A stretch of DNA of 53,507 bases from Pelobacter sp. UBA6812 (GCA_002452265.1 DKEW01000042.1:400-53906), one strand, 5' to 3'; counted from the stretch's first letter, positions 41,273 through 48,616 are shown. Notes: generated from the letters alone by a model not told the origin. A program made the numbers and translations.

Positions 41273-42640
41273 ATGAAAAGCATTCTGATCGTGGACGATG
41301 AACAAAGCATCCGGGAAAGCCTGGACGGAATCCTGCAAGACGAGGGGTTCCGCACCTTGGTTGCAGAAACGGGGGAGGAAGCGCTGGCCCTACTCGGCGA
41401 GGAAACCCCGGACCTGGTGCTGCTCGACATCTGGCTCCCCGGCATCGATGGACTTGAAACCCTGCGCCGCATCCGCGAAAACCATCAAGAACAGGTGGTC
41501 ATCATGATGAGCGGCCACGGAACCATCGAAACGGCTGTCAAAGCCACAAAGCTTGGCGCTTACGACTTCATCGAAAAGCCACTATCTCTGGAAAAGGTTC
41601 TAATCAGCATCGAAAATGCGCTCAAGGTAAATCGACTGGTTGAGGAAAACCGTTCGCTAAAAGCCAAAATGGCCAAGGAATACGAAATGGTTGGCTGCAG
41701 TGCGGCCATACAAAATCTCAAGGAGCAGATTGCCATCGCCGCACCAACCTCGGGATGGGTACTCATTACCGGTGAAAACGGAACAGGCAAAGAACTGGTG
41801 GCACGTGCCATTCATCACTACTCAAAAAGAAGTGACAAACCCTTTGTCGAGGTCAACTGCGCAGCGATCCCCGAGGAGCTCATCGAATCTGAGCTTTTCG
41901 GCCATGAAAAAGGTGCGTTTACAGGGGCCACAGCGCAACGCAAAGGGAAATTCGACCAAGCTCACGAAGGCAGTCTTTTTCTGGACGAAATTGGCGATAT
42001 GAGTCTCAAGACACAGGCCAAAATTTTGCGGATTCTGCAAGAGCGGAAATTCGAACGCGTAGGTGGGAATCGCACCATTGAAGTCGATGTGCGGGTCATT
42101 GCGGCCACCAATAAGGATCTTGAGGAGGAGATTCAAGATGGGAATTTTCGCCAGGATCTCTATTACCGCCTCAATGTACTTCCTTTTCATGTCCCGCCCC
42201 TGCGCGAACGCAGCGAAGACATCCCCTTGCTGGCAAAACACTTTCTCGCTTATTTTTGCAGCAAGGAAAGCAGGGAAATAAAAACCCTTGAGCAGGATGC
42301 CATCGAGGCACTGACGGCGTACAACTGGCCCGGCAACGTACGGGAGCTGAAAAATATCGTCGAACGCCTGGTTATTATGAGTCCTCGGCAGACCATCGGG
42401 TTTGAAGACCTTCCCAGCAGCATTCAAAGAAGCGGCAATCGCGACTCCGGAGCCAAGCCCTACCTACCCGCAAGCGGCGTGAGTCTCAAACAGGCAAGGG
42501 ATGATTTTGAAAGGGAGTTTATTTTGCAAAAACTGCAGGAAAACGAGGGAAACATCTCACGTACCGCGGAAGCCATTGAAATGGAACGATCCAACCTGCA
42601 TCGCAAGATAAAGTCATATGGGATAGAACCGAAAAAGTAG
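41273..42640 (+). CDS. ntrX: NtrC/NtrX-family sigma-54-dependent response regulator
   Basis: This 455-aa activator has a receiver with phosphoacceptor D52 in LVLLDIWLPGIDG and K in FIEKPLSLEKV. The AAA+ domain has Walker A GENGTGKE (167-174), the sigma-54-contacting GAFTGA loop (214-219), Walker B in GSLFLDEIGDM, and the R-finger region YYRLNVLPFHVPPLRER. A Fis-type helix-turn-helix closes the protein (GNISRTAEAIEMERSNLHRKIKSYGI). The intact GAFTGA means it can activate sigma-54 promoters, unlike many alphaproteobacterial NtrX proteins. The partner kinase is the gene 6 bp upstream. Target genes are not identifiable here. Confidence 0.95.
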   Translation: MKSILIVDDEQSIRESLDGILQDEGFRTLVAETGEEALALLGEETPDLVLLDIWLPGIDGLETLRRIRENHQEQVVIMMSGHGTIETAVKATKLGAYDFIEKPLSLEKVLISIENALKVNRLVEENRSLKAKMAKEYEMVGCSAAIQNLKEQIAIAAPTSGWVLITGENGTGKELVARAIHHYSKRSDKPFVEVNCAAIPEELIESELFGHEKGAFTGATAQRKGKFDQAHEGSLFLDEIGDMSLKTQAKILRILQERKFERVGGNRTIEVDVRVIAATNKDLEEEIQDGNFRQDLYYRLNVLPFHVPPLRERSEDIPLLAKHFLAYFCSKESREIKTLEQDAIEALTAYNWPGNVRELKNIVERLVIMSPRQTIGFEDLPSSIQRSGNRDSGAKPYLPASGVSLKQARDDFEREFILQKLQENEGNISRTAEAIEMERSNLHRKIKSYGIEPKK

Positions 42641-42764
42641 TCCTACAGGGACAACATTTTAAAGTCACACGGCCCAAGCTTCCGGTTCTGGATTTATCCC
42701 AGGAAAAGCTATGACCAGAAGGGGGGGGGTAAACAAGCCCCCGTCCACCATAAAAACCCATCAA

Positions 42765-42890
42765 CTACTCTTGGTCGGGGGCGTCTGGGGACTTTTCATC
42801 CTGCTTACGCTTATTTTTCTCCTCTTTTTTGGCTTTTTTTGCAAGTTCCTTCTGACGCTTTTCAAAGCCGTAATTCGGTTTTCTGGCCAT
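42765..42890 (-). CDS. Small conserved basic protein (41 aa)
   Basis: The 41-residue product begins MARKPNYGFEKRQKELAKK and is nearly all Lys/Glu/Arg, with a helical, highly charged body and an acidic C-terminus. Very similar short proteins with the same N-terminal MARKPNY-F-(K/R)RQ(K/R)ELAKK pattern occur across proteobacteria, with no assigned function. ATG 42890 follows AAAGGA at 7 nt. Although the frame is open upstream, that part lacks resemblance. The gene lies alone between the ntrX 3' end and the csp terminator. The basic helix could bind nucleic acid; this is inference. Confidence 0.75.
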   Translation of the reverse strand: MARKPNYGFEKRQKELAKKAKKEEKNKRKQDEKSPDAPDQE

Positions 42891-42970
42891 CGGATTGTCC
42901 TTTCTAAAAGCTAATCCGCTTACGATGAAAAGCAGACTAGACCTCATTGGATGACGCACTTGTTATCAAA

Positions 42971-43002
42971 AAAAAGAGCCCCACGAAATCCCGCGGGGCT
43001 CT
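42971..43002. terminator. Terminator after csp copy 1
   Basis: The stem GAGCCCC / GGGGCTC (42977-42983 / 42996-43002), extended by two further pairs after a mismatch, is followed on the minus strand by a run of T. On the plus strand TTTT follows the hairpin as well, so it may work in both directions. It lies 26 bp after the csp stop. Confidence 0.85.
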
Positions 43003-43027
43003 TTTGCACATCAATGCAAAGTCTTAC

Positions 43028-43228
43028 TTAAATGCGGCGTACGCTAGCCGACTGAGGGCCTTTCTGGCCTTGGGTGACTTCGAAGCTTACGCGGTCCCCC
43101 TCAGCAAGAGATTTAAAACCGTCGCCCTGAATTTCGGAAAAATGAACAAACACATCAGGTCCGTTATCCTGCTCGATAAAACCAAAACCTTTTGCGTCAT
43201 TAAACCACTTAACTGTACCTTCTGCCAT
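43028..43228 (-). CDS. Cold-shock protein, CspA family (copy 1)
   Basis: This 66-aa five-strand OB-fold RNA/ssDNA-binding protein has both RNP motifs: KGFGFIEQ (RNP1) and VFVHFSEI (RNP2), after the typical MAEGTVKWFNDA start. ATG 43228 has GGAG at 5 nt. The frame runs a further 70 codons upstream, but that is the structured leader. Its product differs from copy 2 (44585-44785) at only a few positions near residues 36 and 60-65. CspA-type proteins melt RNA structure and act as transcription antiterminators in cold-shocked cells. The strong leader and matching terminator suggest high-level, post-transcriptionally controlled expression. Confidence 0.97.
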   Translation of the reverse strand: MAEGTVKWFNDAKGFGFIEQDNGPDVFVHFSEIQGDGFKSLAEGDRVSFEVTQGQKGPQSASVRRI

Positions 43229-43430
43229 TTTAACTCCATGTTCCCCTATGGGAACTTTTTTGTTGTGCAAATCTCGTTCGCCCAAAATAAAAAAACACAC
43301 AGCCCAAGTGGGTCCGCGTGTTTTGAACCATGTTGACACCTTGTCAAACTGGCGAGCGACGAAAACACTCACACAAACTTTCCTAAGTTCGAGTAACTTA
43401 ACACAGCAGGGAAAGAAAGTGCAAGGCTTA
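43229..43430 (-). promoter_or_regulatory. Promoter and structured 5' leader of csp copy 1
   Basis: On the minus strand, a candidate -35 TTGCAC (43424-43419) and -10 TTAAGT (43401-43396) are 17 nt apart, predicting a leader of about 160 nt. In transcript order it holds an imperfect palindrome at 43352-43328 around TTGAC/GTCAA. A hairpin at about 43324-43292 (AAAACAC... / ...GTGTGTTTT, with bulge and G-U pairs) follows, running into a T-rich tract. A 6-bp hairpin GTTCCC / GGGAAC (43255-43240) lies just before the GGAG site. All three elements recur in the copy 2 leader, with compensating changes in the last one. Confidence 0.7.
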
Positions 43431-43562
43431 AATGCCACACAAGCGATAAATGTTCATAAGATACCCCCTATTTACCTGGCTACCCTCTGTTTTGTTCTCA
43501 CCACAGCGGGAATTTTCGTAACATGCGCTATTTTAAGCAAGACGAGCAACATGGTTTTCCTG

Positions 43563-43708
43563 CCAGGAGCCTGTCGGACTATACGAGGCGAAGCGAAAAT
43601 TTGGATGCTTGAGAACAGATTTCAGGTCGTTTGAAGGTTCATAGTTGTAACTATGGGCCAAACAGACGATTTTGCAGCCGGCTCATGGATAGTCCGACAG
43701 ACTCCTGG
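43563..43708. repeat. REP/MITE-like palindromic element, 146 bp
   Basis: Terminal 20-nt inverted repeats (43563-43582 and 43689-43708, CCAGGAGCCTGTCGGACTAT with 19 of 20 positions matching) enclose about 106 nt. Inside is a smaller hairpin CATAGTT / AACTATG near 43643-43658 and further partly complementary segments, so the whole unit can fold into a long branched hairpin. It has no coding potential. This matches repetitive extragenic palindromes or a short miniature element moved by a transposase in trans. The rest of the 43.44-43.93 kb gap shows nothing beyond the small frame at 43808. Confidence 0.7.
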
Positions 43709-43807
43709 GTATCTTTCATCCCGACAAACGTGTATGATACAATCATATTTTAAAATCCAACAACAAAAGCACCACCGTCCTTCAATTCGCAAGGAGATAG
43801 AGTTGCG

Positions 43808-43906
43808 ATGCGAAGAGCCTCAGTGGATGTGCGCAGTCAAGGCACGCCGCGTGTTAAGCCCCTCCCTGTAAAGTCCAGCGATCTCCCTGGTGTTTACTGG
43901 AAATAG
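43808..43906 (+). CDS. Possible small ORF (32 aa)
   Basis: The reading frame MRRASVDVRSQGTPRVKPLP ends ...SSDLPGVYWK and is preceded by AAGGAGATAGAGTTGCG, a good ribosome site at 10-11 nt. It precedes the zinc-ribbon gene by 30 bp on the same strand and could be a leader peptide or a translated remnant; the SDLPGVYW end loosely recalls the start of GIY-YIG/UvrC proteins. I recognise no family and the coding case is weak. Confidence 0.3.
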   Translation: MRRASVDVRSQGTPRVKPLPVKSSDLPGVYWK

Positions 43907-43936
43907 CTTGGCTAAACCAAGCAAAGGAGTACCGCT

Positions 43937-44344
43937 ATGCAAAGCACTACGCTTTCGGCCGGCGACTCAATCGAAGCCCGCTGCACCAAATGTCGCAAAA
44001 ACAATCCCCACACTATCATCACCATGTCCGAAACCGGTCCGACTAAAGTGCAATGCAGTATCTGCAGTCGTCAACACAAATATAGGCCGCCATCGCCAAT
44101 TAAAAAACCCGCTGCAAGTAGCCGGGCGGCCCAAATCAAAGAAGCTGAGCGTCAGGAGTGGGCAACCCTGCACGAAACCATGAACCGCGCAAAGGCATCA
44201 GCTTACTACATGACAGAGTCCTACAAAATCAAAACCCTTATCAATCATCCTGTTTTCGGACTGGGTCTGGTACAACGTGTTATTGGAGCACAAAAAATGG
44301 AGGTTTTATTTGAGGATGGCAAAAAAACCATGCGCTGCAAGTAG
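43937..44344 (+). CDS. Small zinc-ribbon protein of unknown function
   Basis: This 135-aa protein has an N-terminal four-cysteine ribbon: CTKC near residues 16-19 and CSIC near 40-43, spaced by a beta-type stretch NNPHTIITMSETGPTKVQ. A basic linker (PPSPIKKPAASSRAAQIKEAE) follows. The C-terminal domain reads INHPVFGLGLVQRVIGAQKMEVLFEDGKKTMRC; its FGxGxV...VxFxDGxK pattern recalls small Tudor/CarD-like beta-barrels that contact RNA polymerase or nucleic acid. ATG 43937 follows AAAGGAG at 7 nt. It lies between two csp genes on the opposite strand. A nucleic-acid-related role is inferred only from the two domains. Confidence 0.82.
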   Translation: MQSTTLSAGDSIEARCTKCRKNNPHTIITMSETGPTKVQCSICSRQHKYRPPSPIKKPAASSRAAQIKEAERQEWATLHETMNRAKASAYYMTESYKIKTLINHPVFGLGLVQRVIGAQKMEVLFEDGKKTMRCK

Positions 44345-44524
44345 CCGGTCGCGACTTTCGTTTTGACCCAACCCCTTACCATAACCACTCTGCTCTTCAC
44401 ATACCACGCGCATTAACCGCCTGCATCCACCGCCTTCTTGCCTTTCTGTATTGAAAGAGTTTGGCGCGATGTTCAGTGGTTTATTTTATCCGGATCCAGT
44501 AAATTGACATCTCTGTGTAAACAG

Positions 44525-44563
44525 CAAAAAAAAGAGCCCCGCGAATTCTCGCGGGGCTCTTTT
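44525..44563. terminator. Terminator after csp copy 2
   Basis: A perfect 11-bp stem GAGCCCCGCGA / TCGCGGGGCTC with loop ATTC continues into A:T pairs and, on the minus strand, a run of eight or more T. It is the counterpart of the copy 1 terminator. The plus-strand side also ends in TTTT, so it may also stop the zinc-ribbon transcript. The 180 bp between 44345 and 44524 show no gene. Confidence 0.93.
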
Positions 44564-44584
44564 ACAAATTGATGCAAATATTAC

Positions 44585-44785
44585 TTAGATTTTGCGTACA
44601 TTAGAGGACTGAGGACCTTTTTGGCCCTGGGTGACCTCAAAGCTTACACGGTCGCCTTCGGCGAGAGATTTGAAGCCTTCGCCCTGAATTTCGGAAAAGT
44701 GAACAAACACATCAGGTCCGTTGTCCTGCTCGATAAAACCAAAACCTTTTGCGTCGTTAAACCATTTTACTGTACCTTCTGCCAT
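44585..44785 (-). CDS. Cold-shock protein, CspA family (copy 2)
   Basis: This 66-aa paralogue of the csp at 43028 has the same RNP1 KGFGFIEQ and RNP2 VFVHFSEI. Differences include Glu for Asp in EIQGEGFKSL and the C-terminal SSNVRKI in place of SASVRRI. ATG 44785 follows GGAG at 6 nt; the ATG four codons earlier overlaps the ribosome site. Promoter, leader, gene and terminator all match copy 1, so a unit of about 400 bp was duplicated with the zinc-ribbon gene and the REP-like element now between. Function is as for copy 1; the pair may differ in cold induction. Confidence 0.97.
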   Translation of the reverse strand: MAEGTVKWFNDAKGFGFIEQDNGPDVFVHFSEIQGEGFKSLAEGDRVSFEVTQGQKGPQSSNVRKI

Positions 44786-44980
44786 TTTTTTCTCCATGTT
44801 CCCCTGCGGGGATTTTTTCTGCGCAAATTCCGCTCGTCAAAAAACAAAAACACACGCCCAATCAGGCCTGTGTTTTTGATCCAGATTGACACCTTGTCAA
44901 TCTGGTGAACGACTCAAGATTCACACAAACTTTCTTAAGTGGAGGCACAATACCACGGAAATATTTTATTTGCAAGCTTT
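44786..44980 (-). promoter_or_regulatory. Promoter and structured 5' leader of csp copy 2
   Basis: On the minus strand, -35 TTGCAA (44975-44970) and -10 TATTGT (44952-44947) are spaced 17 nt, predicting a leader of about 155 nt. It contains a perfect 10-bp palindrome CCAGATTGAC / GTCAATCTGG with a 5-nt loop (44905-44881), a terminator-like hairpin (44877-44846) followed by six T (44844-44839), and a hairpin TCCCC / GGGGA (44812-44800) right before the ribosome site. The order is the same as in copy 1. The length is close to the long leader of E. coli cspA. Confidence 0.75.
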
Positions 44981-45114
44981 AAACGCTTTCAAACAATGAA
45001 TTTTTCAAGATAGACCAAAAAAACTGGCCACTTCACGATTAACCTACCCCATCTTCCTGCTGTCTTATAATTACCGTTGAAACCGCCCCCCAAAAGAGAA
45101 AGGAGAGGGAACCC

Positions 45115-45156
45115 AAAACAAGCAAAGCCCCCGGCCAAAAAGACCTGGAGGCTTTG
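45115..45156 (-). terminator. Probable terminator after the FKBP gene
   Basis: A stem CAAAGCC / GGCTTTG (45123-45129 / 45150-45156) is extended by CCGG/CCTGG-type partial pairing with a loop containing AAAAA. The following T-tract on the minus strand is interrupted. The rest of the 44.98-45.23 kb gap holds no gene. Confidence 0.55.
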
Positions 45157-45227
45157 ATTGTTTAAGCCTGCAATGGGACGTCTAACATTCCCTAAAAATG
45201 TTTCCGTGCAACAGCAAAACCCAATCT

Positions 45228-45944
45228 CTAGTTTTCCTGCGCCTTAACTTCCAACAGTTCTACTTCAAACACCAAGGTAGCATTGGGACCAATACTTGGA
45301 CCTGCCCCTCGATCGCCATATGCCAGGGTTGGGGGCAACACCAATTGCCATTTGGAACCTTCCTTCATGAGTTGCAGGGCTTCTGTCCAACCCGGGATGA
45401 CACCACCGACGGGAAATTCGGCAGGTTCATTACGCGAGTAAGAGCTGTCGAATTCTGTACCATCAACCAGAGTCCCGCGATAATGGACTTTAACGATATC
45501 GCTGGCCGTTGGTTGCTTGCCTTGACCTTCAGTGAGGACCTTGTACTGCAAACCGCTAGGCAAGGTAACTACGCCATCTTTCTTAGCGTTTTCCTCCATG
45601 TATTTCTTGCCTGCTTCAGCATTTTTGACGGTAGCCTCTTCAAGGCGGGTCTTTTCACGGGCCATCATTTCCTGCTGAAAAGCAACCATGGTTTCCCGAA
45701 TCTGTTCATCATTCAGCAACGGTTCGGTTCCAGCCAATCCGTCTTCAATGCCCTTAAGAAGAAGATCCGGGTTTAACTCAACCTGTTGAGTTTTGAAATC
45801 CCGCCCAATGCGCAACCCTATCCCATAACTTACCTTGTCCTGCAATGATTCCATCTTCACACCAACCTGCTCTTTACCGGTGCAACCGCCAATCATAAGT
45901 AGTGCAGCCGCCAAGGCCAGGGAATTCCTAACGGTACGTTTCAT
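45228..45944 (-). CDS. FKBP-type peptidyl-prolyl isomerase lipoprotein (FkpA/Mip-like)
   Basis: This 238-aa precursor has a lipoprotein signal peptide with lipobox LMIGG-C21. An N-terminal dimerisation region (about 30-130, KVSYGIGLRIGRDFK and a charged helix) follows, then a C-terminal FKBP domain (about 135-238) with VKVHYRGTLVDGTEFDSSY, FPVGGVIPGWTEALQLMKEG and LVLPPTLAYGDRGAG. All FKBP core aromatics (Y, F, W, Y) are visible, so isomerase activity is expected in the periplasm, helping envelope proteins fold. ATG 45944 follows GGAGG. It is the last of the minus-strand genes hemG, rbgA, FKBP. Confidence 0.95.
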   Translation of the reverse strand: MKRTVRNSLALAAALLMIGGCTGKEQVGVKMESLQDKVSYGIGLRIGRDFKTQQVELNPDLLLKGIEDGLAGTEPLLNDEQIRETMVAFQQEMMAREKTRLEEATVKNAEAGKKYMEENAKKDGVVTLPSGLQYKVLTEGQGKQPTASDIVKVHYRGTLVDGTEFDSSYSRNEPAEFPVGGVIPGWTEALQLMKEGSKWQLVLPPTLAYGDRGAGPSIGPNATLVFEVELLEVKAQEN

Positions 45945-46095
45945 TACATAACCTCCATGCGTAAAAAGACTGGTTTAATAAATGATCAACAAAATTACCT
46001 TTGACATCGCTGAATTGCAAACACGTTTTATTCGCCCGCCTTAAATTCTCCTTCTGCACCTTCACCCTGTGGATAGCTAAGAGGTGCGGCTTTCG

Positions 46096-46947
46096 CTAGG
46101 GAGCCTCTTCTTCTACTAAATCAGCTTGGGTCTCCATACTGATACGCCCCAAGCGACCACCTTGCAAATCATTCAGCAAAAGCTCGGCAGCCCGCTGTCT
46201 ATCGACGACACCACCGGTGGCTAGACAGCCCCGGCGACGACCGACCTCTTCGATGAGGAACTCGCCATTTTCCGGCATCGACTTCAACTTGTAACGTTCT
46301 GCAAGTTGCTGAGGGTAGCGCTCCAGCAAAAAATCACCGGCAAAAGCCGCAACCTGTTCATGGTCCATGGCATTGTCACCAATAGCCCCTGTGACTGCCA
46401 GACACATAGCTCCCCGCTGGTCTTCAAGATTGGGCGCCAATACCCCCGGAGTATCGTACAGAAAAATACCGTTACGTAAATCGACTTGTTGAGAACTGCG
46501 CGTTATGGCGGGCTTATCCCCAACCTTGGCAATTTTTCGTCCGCACAACGTATTGATAAGGGTCGACTTACCGACATTGGGGATTCCGACAATGAGAATA
46601 CGTAGAGGCTTGCCTGGGCCGCCTCGGTGCGGCACAAGGCTACGACAGAGGCGAGTCAGGCGCGTCGCCTCGCCCTTCCCCGTTGCAGTTATGGCAAGCG
46701 CCTTAATCCCTTTACCGCTATTTTCGAAATAACGTACCCACTCTGACGTGACAGCAGGATCGGCCAAATCACTTTTATTTAAAACTTTAATGCAGGGCTT
46801 GGTACCACGCAATTCGGTCAACAGTTCATTACTACTGGCCAGCGGCAGCCGCGCATCAAGCACCTCTATAACAAGGTCGATTTTCGGCATAGCCTCAGAA
46901 ATCTGTTTCCGAGCACTATGCATATGTCCTGGGAACCACTTGATCAT
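46096..46947 (-). CDS. Ribosome biogenesis GTPase RbgA/YlqF
   Basis: This 283-aa circularly permuted GTPase has the G4 motif NKSD (57-60) before G1 GIPNVGKST (121-129), then G2 Thr in AITRSSQQ and G3 DTPG (165-168). The N-terminal WFPGHM motif and the C-terminal ANTAR-like helical domain (FLIEEVGRRRGC...DRQRAAELLLNDLQGGRLG) are characteristic of RbgA, which acts in late 50S subunit assembly in Bacillus. ATG 46947 has GAG about 8 nt upstream. It lies between hemG (136-bp gap) and the FKBP gene on the same strand. Confidence 0.95.
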   Translation of the reverse strand: MIKWFPGHMHSARKQISEAMPKIDLVIEVLDARLPLASSNELLTELRGTKPCIKVLNKSDLADPAVTSEWVRYFENSGKGIKALAITATGKGEATRLTRLCRSLVPHRGGPGKPLRILIVGIPNVGKSTLINTLCGRKIAKVGDKPAITRSSQQVDLRNGIFLYDTPGVLAPNLEDQRGAMCLAVTGAIGDNAMDHEQVAAFAGDFLLERYPQQLAERYKLKSMPENGEFLIEEVGRRRGCLATGGVVDRQRAAELLLNDLQGGRLGRISMETQADLVEEEAP

Positions 46948-47082
46948 CTATATTCTCACTGCAGGATCTGACTATTGTACCACTGCCAGGCCTTTTGTTA
47001 ATGGCTTCCCAGCATACAGCAAATGCCATGCCGGAAAGCAGAAGTTAAATTGAAGGTCGAGAACTAAACTACGGAGTGCATA

Positions 47083-48489
47083 CTAACTGCGCTTCTGCAA
47101 CAGCGCAAGCACACGTTTTGCCGCACGATTAGCGGCAGCGACACAATCATTGAGCCCGACACCATAAAATGCATTTCCAACAAGGATCAGGCCCGGATAT
47201 GCAAGCGCGCTACCCTCAAGGGATCTCAGCCGGGCTGCATGGCCAGAGACATACTGAGGGATAGCCGCTGTATGACGGATTATTTTTACAAATTGAGGTC
47301 GTTGCTTTATATCCATTGTGCGCCTCAAATCCTCCTGGACACGTTGCTGAACTTCGTCGTCACTGAGATTAATCGACTCGGGTCGCGTAGCACCGCCAAA
47401 CATGGTCCGCAACAACACATGCCCATCGGGGGCCCTGCCAGGGAAGATACTGGACGACCATAAAGTACCAAGACTATGCAAGCCCGAACCTCGCGCTGCA
47501 AGGTAACCGAATCCGTCAATTCCCTTGGGCACGGATTCACGCCTATAGCCGAAACATGCCACGTGCATCGGAGCGTAGGGTATCTGTCGCAATTGCTCTG
47601 CCATACCGACTGAGAAAGATTCCACTTGCGAAGCCAGTACCATGGCCGGCACGGCGGATATCAAAACCTCGGTTTCATGGACATTCCCCCCCTCGGTAAG
47701 AAGGGAAAAACCTTCTTTCGATGGCGTGATCGACACCACGGCATCACCAAGACGCAAGCTTCCTTCGAGGTGCCGGGCCAGTCCATCGGTTAGCTGCTGT
47801 ATCCCTCCGACAAAAGAGGTAAGGATCCCACCTGGGCCAGCCGCCCCGGCAACAGCCTTACCGGCCCGACGTTCCCTACGCTTCTGTCTTGCCAACAGCA
47901 ACAGCGCACGTATCAGCCCGCCGTATTGCTGCTCCAGCTCATAAATTCGCGGAAAGCAACTGCGCAGACTCATGGTCTCGGGATCTCCGGCAAAGATGCC
48001 GGAAGCCATGGGCCCGACCAGTTGATCCAGCGCCTCACGCCCCAGTCTCCGGCGTACAAAATCAGCCAGTGTCTCATCGGCCCCGTCTTTGCGACGCGGC
48101 ACGACTATTTCTGCTGCCAATCGCAATTTGCCAGGCCATGACATCAGGGAAGATCGAAAAAAATCCGAGGCCGACTCAGGTACCCGCTGCAGACAGTCAC
48201 CGTCAAAAATAAACCGTTTGCGGGCCGCATCGTTGGAGCGCAGCAACTGTGTCGCCAACTCGGCCTCGTGACAGAGGTCGAGGGTCATGGGCTTGCTGTC
48301 CAGGAAACCGTTGGGACCCCACTCACAAAGATAATCTCCCACCTTTTCAGAACGAATCTTGCCGCCAGGACAGTTATTTTTTTCAAAAACTTCAAGTGTC
48401 ACATCCAAACCAAGCTGGCGCGCACCCTGCTGGACAGAAAAGGCCGTAGCAAGCCCGGAAATGCCAGCTCCGACGACGGTTACTTTCAT
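47083..48489 (-). CDS. hemG: Protoporphyrinogen oxidase (HemY-type, FAD-dependent)
   Basis: This 468-aa flavoprotein oxidises protoporphyrinogen IX or a related porphyrinogen. It has an N-terminal FAD-binding GAGISGLATA (7-16), EVFEKNNCPGGKIRSE, the conserved CEWGPNGFLDS segment, and a C-terminal ILVGNAFYGVGLNDCVAAANRAAK FAD loop. The sequence is of the HemY class rather than the flavodoxin-like HemG of E. coli; the symbol follows common usage. In an anaerobe the electron acceptor may not be oxygen. ATG 48489 follows AAGGGG. It is divergent from the dnaJ-like gene (127 bp), beyond which lie hemH and hemE on the same strand as hemG. Confidence 0.94.
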   Translation of the reverse strand: MKVTVVGAGISGLATAFSVQQGARQLGLDVTLEVFEKNNCPGGKIRSEKVGDYLCEWGPNGFLDSKPMTLDLCHEAELATQLLRSNDAARKRFIFDGDCLQRVPESASDFFRSSLMSWPGKLRLAAEIVVPRRKDGADETLADFVRRRLGREALDQLVGPMASGIFAGDPETMSLRSCFPRIYELEQQYGGLIRALLLLARQKRRERRAGKAVAGAAGPGGILTSFVGGIQQLTDGLARHLEGSLRLGDAVVSITPSKEGFSLLTEGGNVHETEVLISAVPAMVLASQVESFSVGMAEQLRQIPYAPMHVACFGYRRESVPKGIDGFGYLAARGSGLHSLGTLWSSSIFPGRAPDGHVLLRTMFGGATRPESINLSDDEVQQRVQEDLRRTMDIKQRPQFVKIIRHTAAIPQYVSGHAARLRSLEGSALAYPGLILVGNAFYGVGLNDCVAAANRAAKRVLALLQKRS

Positions 48490-48616
48490 AGGAGACCCCT
48501 TCTACACTCAAAGATTATGTCGGCGCCCTGCCTGCCTGTGAAACGGACACCTTGACGTGCCCCCTTGAGCTACTTATATTACCTAAGCGATATTGACTTT
48601 TCACTCAGGAGAAATC

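Noticed and set aside
42711..42914. Hydrophobic 67-codon plus-strand frame that looks like a membrane protein
   Set aside because: It is the reverse complement of the Lys-rich 41-aa gene; poly-Lys codons read backwards give Phe/Leu runs. No ribosome site.
43229..43438. N-terminal extension of csp copy 1 by 70 codons
   Set aside because: Covers the structured leader and has no family match; csp copy 2 starts at the same MAEGTVKW with its own GGAG site.
43645..43660. Short palindrome with CATAGTT / AACTATG as a separate operator
   Set aside because: It lies at the centre of the larger 146-bp palindromic element and is better explained as part of that fold.
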